Assembly (NCBI GenBank): GCA_008330645.1
Contig: VLTN01000076.1
Coordinates: 62,001 to 126,000, forward strand
Length of the DNA stretch: 64,000 bases
Direction: 5' to 3'
Origin: Cafeteria roenbergensis
Taxonomy: Eukaryota; Sar; Bigyra; Bicosoecida; Cafeteriaceae
Part shown: positions 24,502 to 35,314 of the stretch, piece by piece
How positions within the stretch are numbered: position 1 is the first letter of the stretch
Layout of the letters: each line of letters opens with the position of its first letter
Translations under genes and position numbers: made by a program
The notes under the pieces: model-generated
Databases searched by the model: none
Seen by the model: the letters and a program-made list of their open reading frames with translations, nothing else
What the model was told of the DNA's origin: nothing

Positions 24502-27500
24502 TCTGAGCTGGCGGCAGCCGCCGCAGGGAGTCAGGGGGCCGGCGCTGCGCCCCCGGCGACGCCCGGAGCGGGCCGAGTCGACGCCTCGCTCCCCACCGAC
24601 GCGTGCAGCTGGGACCTCCCCGTGGTGCCCGTCTTCGCGGGGCCAGCAGCCTGCGGAACCAGCGGCAGCAGCAGCGGCAGCGGGGATGCCACTGCGGATG
24701 CCCCGCCCGCCGTCGCGCGCTCCTGGGTCGGTGTCAGCACCATGTCCGCCGCTCCCGCCGCCGCTGAGGCAGCCGCCGCCGTCATCTGCCGTGACGTTCT
24801 TCGCCCCAGCGACAACCTCGCGGCTCAGCTGAGGGAGGCTCTGTGCGGCGCGGGCCCTCTGGCCTGCGAAGGCGCCGCTCTCATGGCCGTGGCCGCCAGT
24901 GGCGACGTCCTGGCGACCGCCGGGGGCATTGCCGAGCTCACCATGGCAGGCCTCCGCACCGCTCTCATCGCGCTGGATGACGGGGAGACCTCGCCCTCGG
25001 AGTGGAGCGACCCGCTGTCGCTCTGGTTTGCCATCCGCTCGCTGACGGGACAGGCGGAGCTGCTCCTTTTGGCAACGGCCACCGCGGGCAAGCCGCAGCG
25101 CAGCATCGATCTGCCGTGGCGGGACCTGGTCGTGGCAATGGCGCACCGGCAGACAGCCTTCGCCTCCGGTCGGCAGCGCGTGCGCCACAGCCTTGCAGCC
25201 ATTCTGCGGAGCGCAGCCGCCTCCGAGGGCTGGTCGAAGCGAGGCTTCTCTCCTGCTGGGCTGGCCGCCAAGGTGGCAGCGCGGCGCGCCGCCGGGTCTG
25301 ACCCGGCGCCGGACCCTGATGCCTGGGCCCCCCTGCCGGAGGAGCCGGACGCCGCGCTCTGTCTGCTGGTGACCAGCCTTCGATCCGCCGTGGCCACCGT
25401 GGCGCAGGCCGCGGGAGTGGCGGCCCACGTGGTGCGGGCCGTCCGAGAGGCGCTCGCCGCCGACCTGGCCGCGCCCTCCGCAGCGGCCGCGGCCCCCGCC
25501 GGGTCGGCGCTGGCCAGGCCATTTGCCGGTGCGGGCCACGCGGCGAACGAGCGCGGACCCGCCGGCTGGGCCGGGTACCGCGCCGCCATGCAGGCCCACC
25601 TCGACAGCTCCAGCGGCGCCATGCCGCCGAGCAACCCGTCCGGCCAGTGGGAGCCCAGCATGGGATCCAGCCCGCCCCTGCCCCCGTGCGCGCTGCCCGC
25701 CCTTGTCGGGCCCAAGGCCGGCCTGGTGGCCGTGCTGATGGCGGCATCCGTGTCCGCGGGCCGCTTCAGCCCGTACGCCCACAGGCTCGTCAGCGGCGTT
25801 GAGGCCTGGTGCCGGTCGGCCCCCGCGGCAGGCCGCCTCTGGGCTTGCCGCAGCGGCATGCTGCGCCTGCTCATGCGGGTGGCCGTGCGTCGCGCTGTTG
25901 CGGAGGAGGCCAAGGCCGCCGCCGACTGCGCGGAGGTCGCGTCGGCGCCGACCCCTGCCGCTCCCGCCGCCGACGGCAGCGCAGCCGAGGACGCGGTCGG
26001 TGCGCCTGAAGGGGCGACCGAGGGCCTCCCGCCAAGCGACGCTCCCGAGTGGTGGGAGCGCGATGCCAGCTGGGGCAGCAGGGCCACGGCCGCCCCTTCA
26101 GCAAGCTCCTCGTCGACAACAGCTGCACCGGCGGCGGCTGCTTCGCCAGCGGCGGCTACACAGGCAGCGGCTGATTCGCCAGCGGCTGCTGATTCGCCAG
26201 CGGCTGCTGCTCCGGCGGTTGCCGTTGCCGGTGATGGCGGCGACGAGGCCGCTGGTGGAATGCCTCTGTTCCTGCCCGCCCTCGCCAGCGCAGACGGGGA
26301 TGGCGACGCGGACGCCGGCGACCGACCCCACGGCCAGCACTTCGGGCCCACCGGCGTGGCCCTGCAGCTGGCGCTGGACGGGGCGGCAGAGCTGTTGAGG
26401 ACGTCTCCGCTGAGCGTGGCCATGCTCTGCGACGGCCGGGTGCTCTCCGACTCGGCGCTGCGGCGGGTGGTGCGACTGGCCATCTCCCGGCCGGTGGACG
26501 GCGCCATCTTCGTCCGCTCGCTCGCGATGGAGGCCTTCTGGCCAGCAGTGGTCGAGGCGCCCGTCGCCGCCGACACCGTCTGGTGGACGATGGACTCGGC
26601 CTTGGCCGCAGAGCGCGATGCCAGCCCGGGGGCGCGCGTGTCGGGTGGCTTGCGCGTGCACCCGTATGATCCCTCCATCGCCCGGGGCATGCGCCGCCTC
26701 AAGGTCATCGCTCACCTGGAGGCGGCACTCCCCATCGCCTCCGCGCTCCTGGTCGCGGCGGTGCCCGGGCTGGCAGCGGTGGGGCGCGACACCGTCTGCG
26801 CCCTCAGCGCCTCCTTGGTTGTATGGGCGCCCGTGGCCCTGCTCGCAGGCAGGGCGTCCCTGCGCCGGCTGCTCGCTCGCTGCGCGCGCGCAGCCGACGT
26901 GCTTGTCAAGCGCAGGGTAATCCCAGCGGGGCGGCTTAGAGCGTGGGCGGGCCAGGCGTCGCTACCCTTCGCCGTCGTCACGCCGGCCAGCCTGGAGGCG
27001 GAAACAGCTTCGGGCTCTTCCTTTGCCGCCGAGCTGCTGCGCAGCGCCGGGTCTGCCTCTTGCGCTGGCCACCACGCCCCCCAGCGGGTGTTCCACGCAA
27101 CTGCAGCTGCCGCAGCCGCGTGCAGCTGCGGGGCGTTGATTCGGCGAGCCGAGCCTGCTGCCGAGCATGCCCCTGACGAGGAGGCACCCGCTGAAGCGTC
27201 GGGCCCGTTCCAGGTGTCCTCGGCTTCGCTGCCGTTGCCCCCTGCAATCTGCGACGAGGACGTGGCCCGGGGCCCCGCAGGCATCTGCTTTGGCGACGAC
27301 GGCCTGGGAGAGGGCCCTGACAGCCCTGCCCCGGTTGCCTTTGGCGACGAAGGTCGCTGCTTCCTTGGCTGCGTGGTCGGGCAGACCCACGCGTGGCGGA
27401 GCCACTACGACGCCCGCCCGGGCGAGAGGCCCTCCATGGCCAAAACAAGCGGGTTCGGATACTGGCAATGGCTCGAGCTGCTGGCTGCGATCGATGAGGC

Positions 27501-27543
27501 GGCGGTGTCTCTGCTCGCTCCCGAACCGAGCAGCCAGTCCTGA
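18750..27543 (+). CDS. Giant alanine-rich protein of unknown function (about 2,890 residues)
   Basis: The second exon, 19084-27543, is one uninterrupted frame of 8.4 kb. An upstream exon (18750-18962) joins in frame through a GTGAGC...CGCAG intron and puts an ATG before a helix-rich start. I do not recognise the family. The N-terminal 250 residues (LVGTTSSALLVLHSLLAG, GAQLFLGLAGAVPTACRTAL) look like alpha-helical repeat (ARM/HEAT-like) protein. Acidic runs lie near 20160-20195 and 21938-21972. A poly-Ala run encoded by GCA/GCC repeats lies at 24461-24501, and SPAAAD repeats near 26165-26215. Conserved-looking islands are an Arg/Tyr-rich stretch at about 23935-24030 and the C-terminal segment ending FGYWQWLELLAAIDEA. 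No signal peptide or clear membrane helix was seen. A scaffold or large adaptor is possible, but no function is assigned. Confidence 0.7.
24461..24501 (+). repeat. CAG trinucleotide repeat coding for poly-Ala
   Basis: About 13 units of CAG (one CAA interruption) in the giant gene. They are read in the GCA frame as an alanine run, and the run is likely length-polymorphic. Confidence 0.85.
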
Positions 27544-27788
27544 AGGCTGGTGGCTTCCCGCGCGCACTTGGTCCGGCCCCACGAGATTTTGCGTCGCTGC
27601 CCGTTCTTTAAGCCGTTACCAGGAGCTTCTCCTAGGGAGCGTGGCGCCCGGGCATGCGCGCATGACACGCACTGAGCCCGCCTGTCACCTGTCACGTTGG
27701 CACAGAGGAGCAGAGCAACACACGATGGCCAGCGTGCAACACTCCTGAGCGCTGCGCCCGGCAAAACGCAGCGAGACACTCGGCAGCC

Positions 27789-28298
27789 ATGGCGGATGCC
27801 GTTGAGCGCGCGCCCGGGGACAAAGAGAAGGCCAAGGCGCTGAGGGCAAAGGAGCGAGGCAACACGGCCGCGGTCGTCGGCACGGCCGTGCTCGTGAAGG
27901 TTTTCGTTGAGCTTGTCTTCGCAGCCAGGGAGGCTGGCGTCGAGATCGAGACCAAGACAGAGAAGCTGCTCGAGCGGCTGACAGACCCCGACGACGCACT
28001 AGCCGAGTCTCCCGACGCCGCGACCTTGGATGCAGTTGAGAAGGCTCTGGAGGAGCTCGAGGCGGCCAACGAGGTCGGGTGGTTCGTCTCGAAAGTTGGG
28101 GTCGGAGGCATTGGAGTTGCCTTGGTCACTGCAGTGGCGCTACCCGCGGCGGCCGCCGGAGTTTTGGCGATCGGTGGCGTCATTGCCGCAGGCGTGGGCT
28201 GGCGCATGTCGTCAAGAGCCAGGTCGCTTCTGCAGCAACTCCGAGCCGCCCGGAAGGTGCCCAGAGTGGCTGAAGACCCGAGCGAGTGTGTTGACTGA
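27789..28298 (+). CDS. Small membrane-associated protein of unknown function
   Basis: A 169-residue single-exon protein with a good start context (GCCATGG). Residues about 1-90 are charged and helical, with a possible coiled coil (EIETKTEKLLERL, AVEKALEELEAANEV). Residues about 100-138 are a long Gly/Ala/Val hydrophobic stretch (GVGGIGVALVTAVALPAAAA) with Pro and Gly, long enough for a re-entrant hairpin or two short helices. A basic C-terminal helix follows (RSLLQQLRAARKV). This resembles hairpin-type membrane proteins of the ER or organelle surface, but no family was identified. It follows the giant gene on the same strand after 245 bp. Confidence 0.6.
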   Translation: MADAVERAPGDKEKAKALRAKERGNTAAVVGTAVLVKVFVELVFAAREAGVEIETKTEKLLERLTDPDDALAESPDAATLDAVEKALEELEAANEVGWFVSKVGVGGIGVALVTAVALPAAAAGVLAIGGVIAAGVGWRMSSRARSLLQQLRAARKVPRVAEDPSECVD

Positions 28299-28949
28299 GT
28301 GGAATGCGGGAGCCACAGGCACCACGCTTGCGTGTCCCACGGAACCAGAACGAGCGAGCAAGGCTCACTCCCGCCGGAGCGGTGCGCTGACGTGGGCAGC
28401 CAACCGCAATCGGGCCTGCGCACACCCTGCTGTGGCAATGGCATGCAGCCCCAGCCAACCCAGACGCCGTGTCTCAGTGTGCTGTATGGGGCCGGCCCGC
28501 GGTCTCTGCAAATGCTGGGACGCTCCAAGCGGCGGGCGCACGAGCCGCTTCCAAGCAGGAAGAAGCGCGGACTGCGGCGCTGCACTCCGGACCATGCCCC
28601 CCCCCCCCCGCCCCTCCTCGCTGTCGCCGGATGCACTTTCCTTAGAGGCTGCCTCACGCAGCACTTTCTGTGTTGCGGCGGGGCCGCCTTGCCTCGGGTT
28701 GCAGCTGTCGGACGCCCCTGGCAGGCAGTTGCGAAGTCAGCGCCTCTCGAGTTCGCAGCAACGCCCGAGCGCGTCCGTGGCACTTGAAAAGGAGGCGCTC
28801 TCGCTGCCAGCAGCCAAACGTTGCACTGGGTGCCGCGACTCTTGGACACAGAGGCCGGGCGGCGCGCAGAATGCACCGAGCTCTTCAGGAGCGGAAGTCT
28901 AGTTTCTACAACAGTCGGATGTACAAAATTTCGCATCTCAGCATCTCCC
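28299..28949. other. Intergenic region with C-run
   Basis: This stretch lies between the small membrane protein and the tRNA. It contains a run of about 12 cytosines near 28596-28607. Long antisense frames here show no family motif. Confidence 0.4.
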
Positions 28950-29030
28950 ACATACTTGCCCGAGTGGTTATGGGGTTCGACTCAAGTTCGAATGGCTTCG
29001 GCCGCGCAGGTTCGAACCCTGCAGTATGTA
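28950..29030 (+). tRNA. trnL-CAA: tRNA-Leu (anticodon CAA)
   Basis: A full cloverleaf can be drawn. Acceptor ACATACT (28950-28956) pairs with AGTATGT (29023-29029), with discriminator A at 29030. The D-stem CCC/GGG encloses GAGTGGTTAT. The anticodon stem TTCGA/TCGAA carries loop CTCAAGT, so the anticodon is CAA (28983-28985). The long variable arm GGC-TTCG-GCC marks a class II tRNA, as leucine requires. The T-arm is GCAGG-TTCGAAC-CCTGC. CCA is not encoded and a T5 run at 29050-29054 fits Pol III termination, both typical of a nuclear gene. There is no anticodon-loop intron. It decodes UUG, an uncommon codon in this GC-rich sequence. Confidence 0.95.
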
Positions 29031-29977
29031 ACAAGAGCTTGGCTCGTTCTTTTTCGCTTGGCCGGGCCGCCGCCTTGGCAGCCAAGCGCACCGGAGCTGC
29101 TTGAGCAGGCACGGCATGGGCGGGGAAGGGCGCCTCGTGGCGCCGGCGGCCAGCTGGCGAGCGCCCCGCTGGAGCTCTGCGCCAGCGCCTTTCGATCTGC
29201 GATCGACCACGAGGAAAGTTGGCTCTGCCCAGCGGGGTCGTTCCTTCGGCCGCCCAAATGTGCACCCTGGCGGTGCCAGGGAAAAAGTTCCCGGCGCGGC
29301 ACTCGCCCAGAATGGCTGCAGTCGCAGGCTTCGGATCTGGCGCCTCGAGTGCCGCCCGCCGCCGCGTGTCCTACGAGGCGGGCGTGCTGGATGACCCAGG
29401 TGAGCGCAACTGTAAAGGCTCCGTTTGCGCCCGCGCCAAGCCCTACGGCGATGTCGGGTTGTTTCCCGGCACGGCCCGCATGCCCAGGGGCGGGAAAAGC
29501 CGCTCACTGCCTCGTCCGCGAAGTGTTGGGAGTCGCTGCGGCTCTGCTCGCCGTTTCCGGCTGCATCTTGCCTTCGCGCTCGCGAGGCCGCCGCTTGGCT
29601 GCGGTTTTCGGGTTGCTTTCGCCATGCGCGAGTGGCCCTCCACGCTGGGCCGGTCGGGGCCGCGTGAACGTTGCGTATGCGCGACGGGGAGAGGGGCGAC
29701 ACGGCACGCGTCCCCACTGACTCTGCCAGCGCTGCGCGCGGCCAATGGCTGGCTCGTGATCGCCGCGCCTCCGCCCTCCAGCCAGCTGCGTTGGCGGCTC
29801 AAGCAATTGCGGGGGCGCACGAGCTGATCCCCTGGGCCAGCCGCCCGTTCGGCGCCGTGCTTGGCATCACGCAAGGGCGCTGGCTTTTGTTCCACGGCCT
29901 GCGACAGTTCCGAGTTTTGAGTCTAGCAGCGACCCCGCATCGACGCTGCCATCCTTTGCGTCCCCGCAGCCGGCCTC
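29031..29977 (+). other. Upstream region of carbamoyl-phosphate synthase with a candidate leader exon (29312-29399)
   Basis: An ATG at 29312 opens 29 codons ending CCAG before GTGAGC at 29400. Splicing to the strong acceptor TCCCCGCAG at 29969 reads in frame into the synthase (codon GCC across the join, then Gly-Leu-Met). The 29 residues contain ARRRVSY and many Ala/Ser, and few acidic residues before the end, which could be a mitochondrial presequence. No other coding signal is seen in this gap. Confidence 0.4.
29050..29054 (+). terminator. Pol III terminator of tRNA-Leu
   Basis: A run of five thymines 20 bases after the tRNA 3' end, the usual RNA polymerase III stop signal. T-runs are rare in this region. 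Confidence 0.75.
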
Positions 29978-32900
29978 ATGACCCCGACCAACCCGCCAGC
30001 CGCAATCACTCTGGCGGACGGCACCGTCATCGAGGGCGAAAGCTTTGGCGCGCCCGTGGCGGCAGCGGGCGAGGTCGTTTTCAACACGAGCATGGTCGGC
30101 TACCCCGAGGCCCTGACCGACCCCTCGTACCGCGGGCAAATCCTTGTGCTCACCTTCCCACTTATTGGTGAGTTGGTCGGTACGCCTGCCGCCCGCCGCC
30201 AGCCAGGCGGGGTGGACGATGGTGTGCTGCGCAACATCGCCCTCGCCGGTCGCAGCCTCCCTCAACGCGCTCCGCCGTGTGGCTGTCCCGTTCCCCCTCC
30301 CTCTGACACGCAGGCAACTACGGTGTGCCCGACATGAGCGAGGTCGACGAGTGGGGCCTGCCCAAGCACTTTGAGAGCTCCAAGATCCAGGTGGCTGGCC
30401 TCGTCGTCTGCGAGTACACGGACAAGCCGTCCCACTGGCGCAGCGTCAGGTCGCTGGGCGACTGGCTCAAGGCCGAGGGCATCCCCGCAGTGTGCGGCGT
30501 GGACACCCGGTCCCTGACCAAGCGCCTTCGCGCGCACGGCACCATGCTCGGCAAGATCGAGGGCGAGGGCCAGTCCGTCGAGCTGGTGGACCCCAACACG
30601 CGCAACCTCGTCGCAGAGGGTGAGTCTGGCTCCAGCGTTTCGCAAGCCATGGGGCGCCTGGCGCGTCCCCGGCGCGTGCGCGCGGCGCCCGCTGCCTCTG
30701 GCCGCACGGCGCCATCGCCCGAACCCCCGCCCGCCCGCATCGAGCTGCCCGCATCGAGCTTCCCGCATCGAGCTTCCCGCATCGAGCTGCCCGCAGTGTC
30801 CACCAAGGAGCCTCGCACCTTCAACAAGGGCGGCTCTCCGCGCATCATCGCCTTCGACTGCGGCATCAAGTACAACATCATCCGCTGCTTCCTGGCCCTG
30901 GGCGTGGAGCTCACCGTCGTGCCCTTCGACTTCGACCTCGAGTCGGGAGAGGTCGAGTACGACGGAATTTTCGTCTCCAACGGCCCGGGCGACCCCGTGA
31001 TGGCGTCCGCAACCATCGCCACGCTGCGCAAGCGCCTCATCGCCGCAGGCCTCGACGTGTTCCCCGAGGAGGACGACGTGCTCCTTGGCGAGAGCGCGGA
31101 GGGCGCGGCCGGGGGCGAGGGCGCTGCCGCAAGCGCCCTGACCCGCCGCCCGTCTGCCCGCTCCGTGCCGGCGTCCCGCCGCCGCACGGGCCCCGCCGCC
31201 GCGAACAAGGCCGCCCCTCCCTCCCCTGTTCGGTCCTCCTCCTTCGCCCCCGTGAAGCCCATCTTCGGCATCTGCATGGGCAACCAGCTCCTCGCCCTCG
31301 CGGCCGGCGCCCGCACCTACAAGATGACGTACGGCAACCGCGGCGCCAACCAGCCCTGCATCGACATGCGCAACACCCGCTGCTACATCACGCCTCAGAA
31401 CCACGGTGAGCCAGGCGTTGCCGCGCGCGGCCCAGGCAGCCTCCCGGCCGAGCGCCGCCCCGCTGCCGCTCGTGCCGGATCCGGCCGAGCGCCGCCCCGC
31501 TGCCCCGCTGCCACGCTGCCCCCCCACCCCCCGGCCACGTTTGCAGCTCCCCTTGTCCCGCGTTCCGCTGTCGCCCGCAGGCTTCGCCGTGGACACTGAC
31601 TCGCTGCCCGAGGGCTGGCGCACGCTCTTCATGAACGCCAACGACCACTCCAACGAGGGCATCACCCACGAGTCGCTCCCCTTCTCCTCCGTGCAGTTCC
31701 ACCCGGAGGCGTGCGGCGGCCCGACGGACACCCGGTTCCTCTTCAAGGACTTTGTGGAGACCGTCGCGGGCAAGCCCCCCGCCATCACCACGGTGGACAC
31801 CTCCCTCTACATGAGCCGCTACAAGACGTACAGCAAGGTGCTGCTGCTCGGCTCCGGCGGCCTCTCCATCGGCCAGGCCGGCGAGTTCGACTACAGCGGC
31901 TCGCAGGCGCTCAAGGCGCTCAAGGAGGACGGCATCAGCACCGTGCTGATCAACCCTAACATCGCCACCGTGCAGACCACCGAGGGCATGGCCGACAAGG
32001 TATACTTCCTCCCCGTCAACGCCGCGACCGTGGAGGAGGTGATCCGTAAGGAGAAGCCCGACGGGCTCATCATCTCCATGGGCGGCCAGACCGCCCTCAA
32101 CGTGGGCGTGGAGCTCTTCGACGCCGGCACGCTGGACCGCCTGGGAGTGAAGGTCCTCGGCACCCCCATCCCGGTCATCAAGGACACGGAGGACAGGGAG
32201 GCCTTCGCCGTGCGCATGGCTGAGATCGGCGAGCACGTGGCCAAGTCCTTTGCCGCCACCACGCTGGAGGGCGCGTTCGAGGCCGCCGACAAGATCGGGT
32301 ACCCCGTGCTCGTGCGTGCTGCCTTTGCGCTCGGCGGCCTCGGCTCCGGCTTCGCCAACGACAAGGAGGAGCTGCGCGACCTCGCCACCAAGGCGCTGGC
32401 GCTGAGCCCCCAGATCCTGCTGGATCAGGACCTGCGCGGCTGGAAGGAGGTCGAGTACGAGGTGGTGCGCGATGCCGCCGACAACTGCGTCACCGTGTGC
32501 AACATGGAGAACTTCGACCCGCTTGGCGTGCACACCGGCGACTCCATCGTCATCGCGCCCTCCCAGACGCTCTCCAACGACGAGTACTTTATGCTCCGCG
32601 AAACCGCGCTGCGCGTGGTGCGGCACCTCGGCATCGTGGGCGAGTGCAACATCCAGTACGCCCTGGACCCACGCTCCGAGCGCTTCTGCATCATCGAGGT
32701 GAACGCGCGCCTCTCGCGCTCCTCCGCCCTGGCCTCCAAGGCCACCGGCTACCCGCTGGCGTACGTGGCCACCAAGCTCATCCTCGGCGCCGACCTGGTG
32801 ACGCTGCGCAACTCCGTCACCAAGACCACCACGGCCTGCTTCGAGCCGGCGCTCGACTACGTGGTGGTCAAGGTGCCCCGCTGGGACCTCCGCAAGTTCT

Positions 32901-35314
32901 CCAAGGTCAGCAACAAGATCGGGTCGCAGATGAAGAGCGTGGGCGAGGTGATGGCCATCGGCCGCACCTTTGAGGAGGCCATCCAGAAGGCGGTGCGCAT
33001 GGTCAACCCCGCCCTGCACGGCTTCGAGCCCTCGACGGAGGTGCTCAACGCGCTCTGGGAGGACGAGGAGGCGGAGGCCGTGGCCGACGCCGCCGCCACC
33101 GCGCTCGCCGTGGCGGCCGGGGCAGCGGCCGCGCCCTCCTCCGGCTCCCGCGCGACCGCCGCCACCCCGGAACGCCGCCGCGCCTCGCCCCCGGCCGCCT
33201 CTGGCGCCGCCATGGCCGCCATGAGCCCCGCCGAGGCGCGCCTTGAGCGCGTCAAGCGCCTTCGCGGCGCCTCCACCGAGCGCATCGTCACCGCCGAGGA
33301 GGTGGATCGCCGCCTCCGCACGCCCTCCGACACGCGCCTGCTGGACATCGCCGTCGCCTTTGAGCGCGGCTACACCGTGGACCAGGTGCACGCCCTCACG
33401 AAGATCGACGCCTGGTTCCTGGACAAGCTGCACCGCATCAGCCAGCTTGGCCGCACCCTCGAGGGTCTGGCGGCCGTCGCCCAGCTGGGCCAGCGCCCCA
33501 TGCGCGTGCTCAAGCGCGCCGGCTTCTCCGACGTGCAGATCGCCACCCGCGTCGGCGTCCCCGAGATGGCCGTGCGCCGGCGCCGCAAGGCCCTGGGCGT
33601 GGAGCCGGCGGTGAAGCAGATCGACACGCTGGCGGCCGAGTTCCCCGCGCAGACCAACTACCTGTACATGACCTACGCCGGGGACACGGACGACGTGGCG
33701 CCCTCGCGCGAGGGCGTGATGGTGCTGGGCTGCGGACCCTACTGCATCGGCTCGTCCGTCGAGTTCGACTGGTGCGCCGTGAGCTGCGTCCGCACGCTGC
33801 GCTCCGTCGGCCGCACCGCCATCGTGGTCAACTACAACCCCGAGACCGTGTCCACCGACTACGACGAGAGCGACCGCCTCTACTTCGAGGAGCTCAGCCT
33901 CGAGCGCGTGCTCGACATCTACGAGCGCGAAACCGCGCACGGCGTCATCGTGTCGGTCGGCGGGCAGATCCCCAACAACCTGGCCGTCCCGCTGTACCAG
34001 CAGGGCGTCACCGTCCTCGGCACCGCGCCCACCGACATCGACCGCGCGGAGGATCGCCACAAGTTCTCCAAGCTGCTGGACAAGCTTGGCGTGGACCAGC
34101 CCACCTGGGGCGAGCTGAGCGATGCGTCGCAGGTGCCCGAGTTCGCCGAGCGCGTCGGCTTCCCCGTCATCGTGAGGCCCTCGTACGTGCTCTCCGGGGC
34201 GGCCATGCGCGTGGCCTCGAACATGGAGCAGCTGCTCAAGTGCCTGCAGGACGCCGCCGACGTCAGCCCTGAGCACCCCGTGGTGGTGTCCAAGTTCATC
34301 CAGAACGCAAAGGAGATCGAGTTCGACGCCGTGGCGCGCCGGGGCAAGATCCTCAACTACGCCATCAGCGAGCACGTGGAGAACGCTGGCGTGCACTCCG
34401 GCGACGCCACGCTGGTGCTGCCCGCCCAGAAGCTCTACGTGGAGACCATTCGCAAGGTGAAGCGCATCAGCAGCCGCATCGCGGCCGCGCTGAACATCAC
34501 GGGCCCCTTCAACATGCAGTTCATGTCCAAGGACAACGACGTAAAGGTCATCGAGTGCAACCTGCGCGCCTCCCGCACGTTCCCCTTCGTCTCCAAGACG
34601 TTCCGCACCAACTTCATCGGCCTCGCCACGCGGGCCATGATCGGCCTGCCCGTGCAGCCCGCCCAGATCTCGCTCGTGGACCTCGACTACGTGGGCGTCA
34701 AGGCGGCGCAGTTCTCCTTCACCCGCCTGCAGGGCGCCGACCCGACGCTGGGCGTCGAGATGATGTCCACGGGCGAGGTTGCCTGCTTCGGCCAGGGCGT
34801 GCACGAGGCATACCTGCGCGCGCTCGAGGCCACGCGCTTCCGCATGCCGGTGCCGGGCGAGGCGGTGCTCGTCAGCGTCGGGTCGGACGGCAAGAAGAAG
34901 CTCGCAGAGTCCTGCGCGCAGCTGGTGGACCTCGGATACCGCGTCCTCGCCACCGAGGGCACGCACGCCTACCTCGTGGAGCAGGGCGTGGACGCCTCGC
35001 TCGTGCACCGGCCCTCCACGGGCGGCGAGCCCTCCGCCGTGGGCGAGCTGCAGGCCGGCCGCATCGGCCTGGTCATCAACGAGCCGAACGACAAGGACCG
35101 CACCGGCGTCAGCGACGGCTATCTCGTGCGTCGCGCCGCCGTGGACTTTGGCGTCAGCCTCATCACCAACATCAAGTGCGCAGTCCTGCTCTGCGCGGCG
35201 CTGCACAAGCGCGCCTCCACCACCCGCGGCCTCGGCGCCGCCGCCGCCGCCGCGGCAGAGCCCAAGAGCATGGATGAGTACTACATCCAGGACTTCAGCG
35301 GCGCAAAGGACTGA
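29978..35314 (+). CDS. Glutamine-dependent carbamoyl-phosphate synthase (GATase-synthetase fusion)
   Basis: Exons 29978-30167, 30314-30619, 30797-31405 and 31581-35314 give 1,612 residues. The order is a CarA-like small domain, class I GATase, then CarB-like synthetase with two ATP-grasp halves and a C-terminal MGS regulatory domain. The GATase nucleophile Cys324 is in GICMGNQ; His409 and Glu411 are in FHPEA. The enzyme should therefore use glutamine, unlike ammonia-dependent animal CPS1, in which this Cys is replaced. The synthetase starts at [21 protein letters not shown]. It makes carbamoyl phosphate for pyrimidines and/or arginine. No dihydroorotase or aspartate transcarbamylase follows, unlike animal CAD; the protein ends shortly after the MGS domain. 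Low-complexity inserts lie between GATase strands (about residues 265-315) and in the oligomerisation region (about 860-945). An upstream leader exon may add a mitochondrial targeting peptide. Confidence 0.92.
30726..30796 (+). repeat. Short tandem repeat in synthase intron
   Basis: Four copies of an approximately 14-bp CCCGCATCGAGCT(G/T) unit at the end of the 177-bp intron 30620-30796. The last copy provides the CCCGCAG acceptor. Confidence 0.75.

Noticed and set aside
22315-25782. 1,155-codon minus-strand frame inside the giant gene
   Set aside because: It is a product of GC-rich codon bias; the plus-strand frame is longer and has helix-rich islands.
27692-28951. 419-codon minus-strand frame over the small membrane protein
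   Set aside because: No motif was seen, and it overlaps a better plus-strand gene with good start context.
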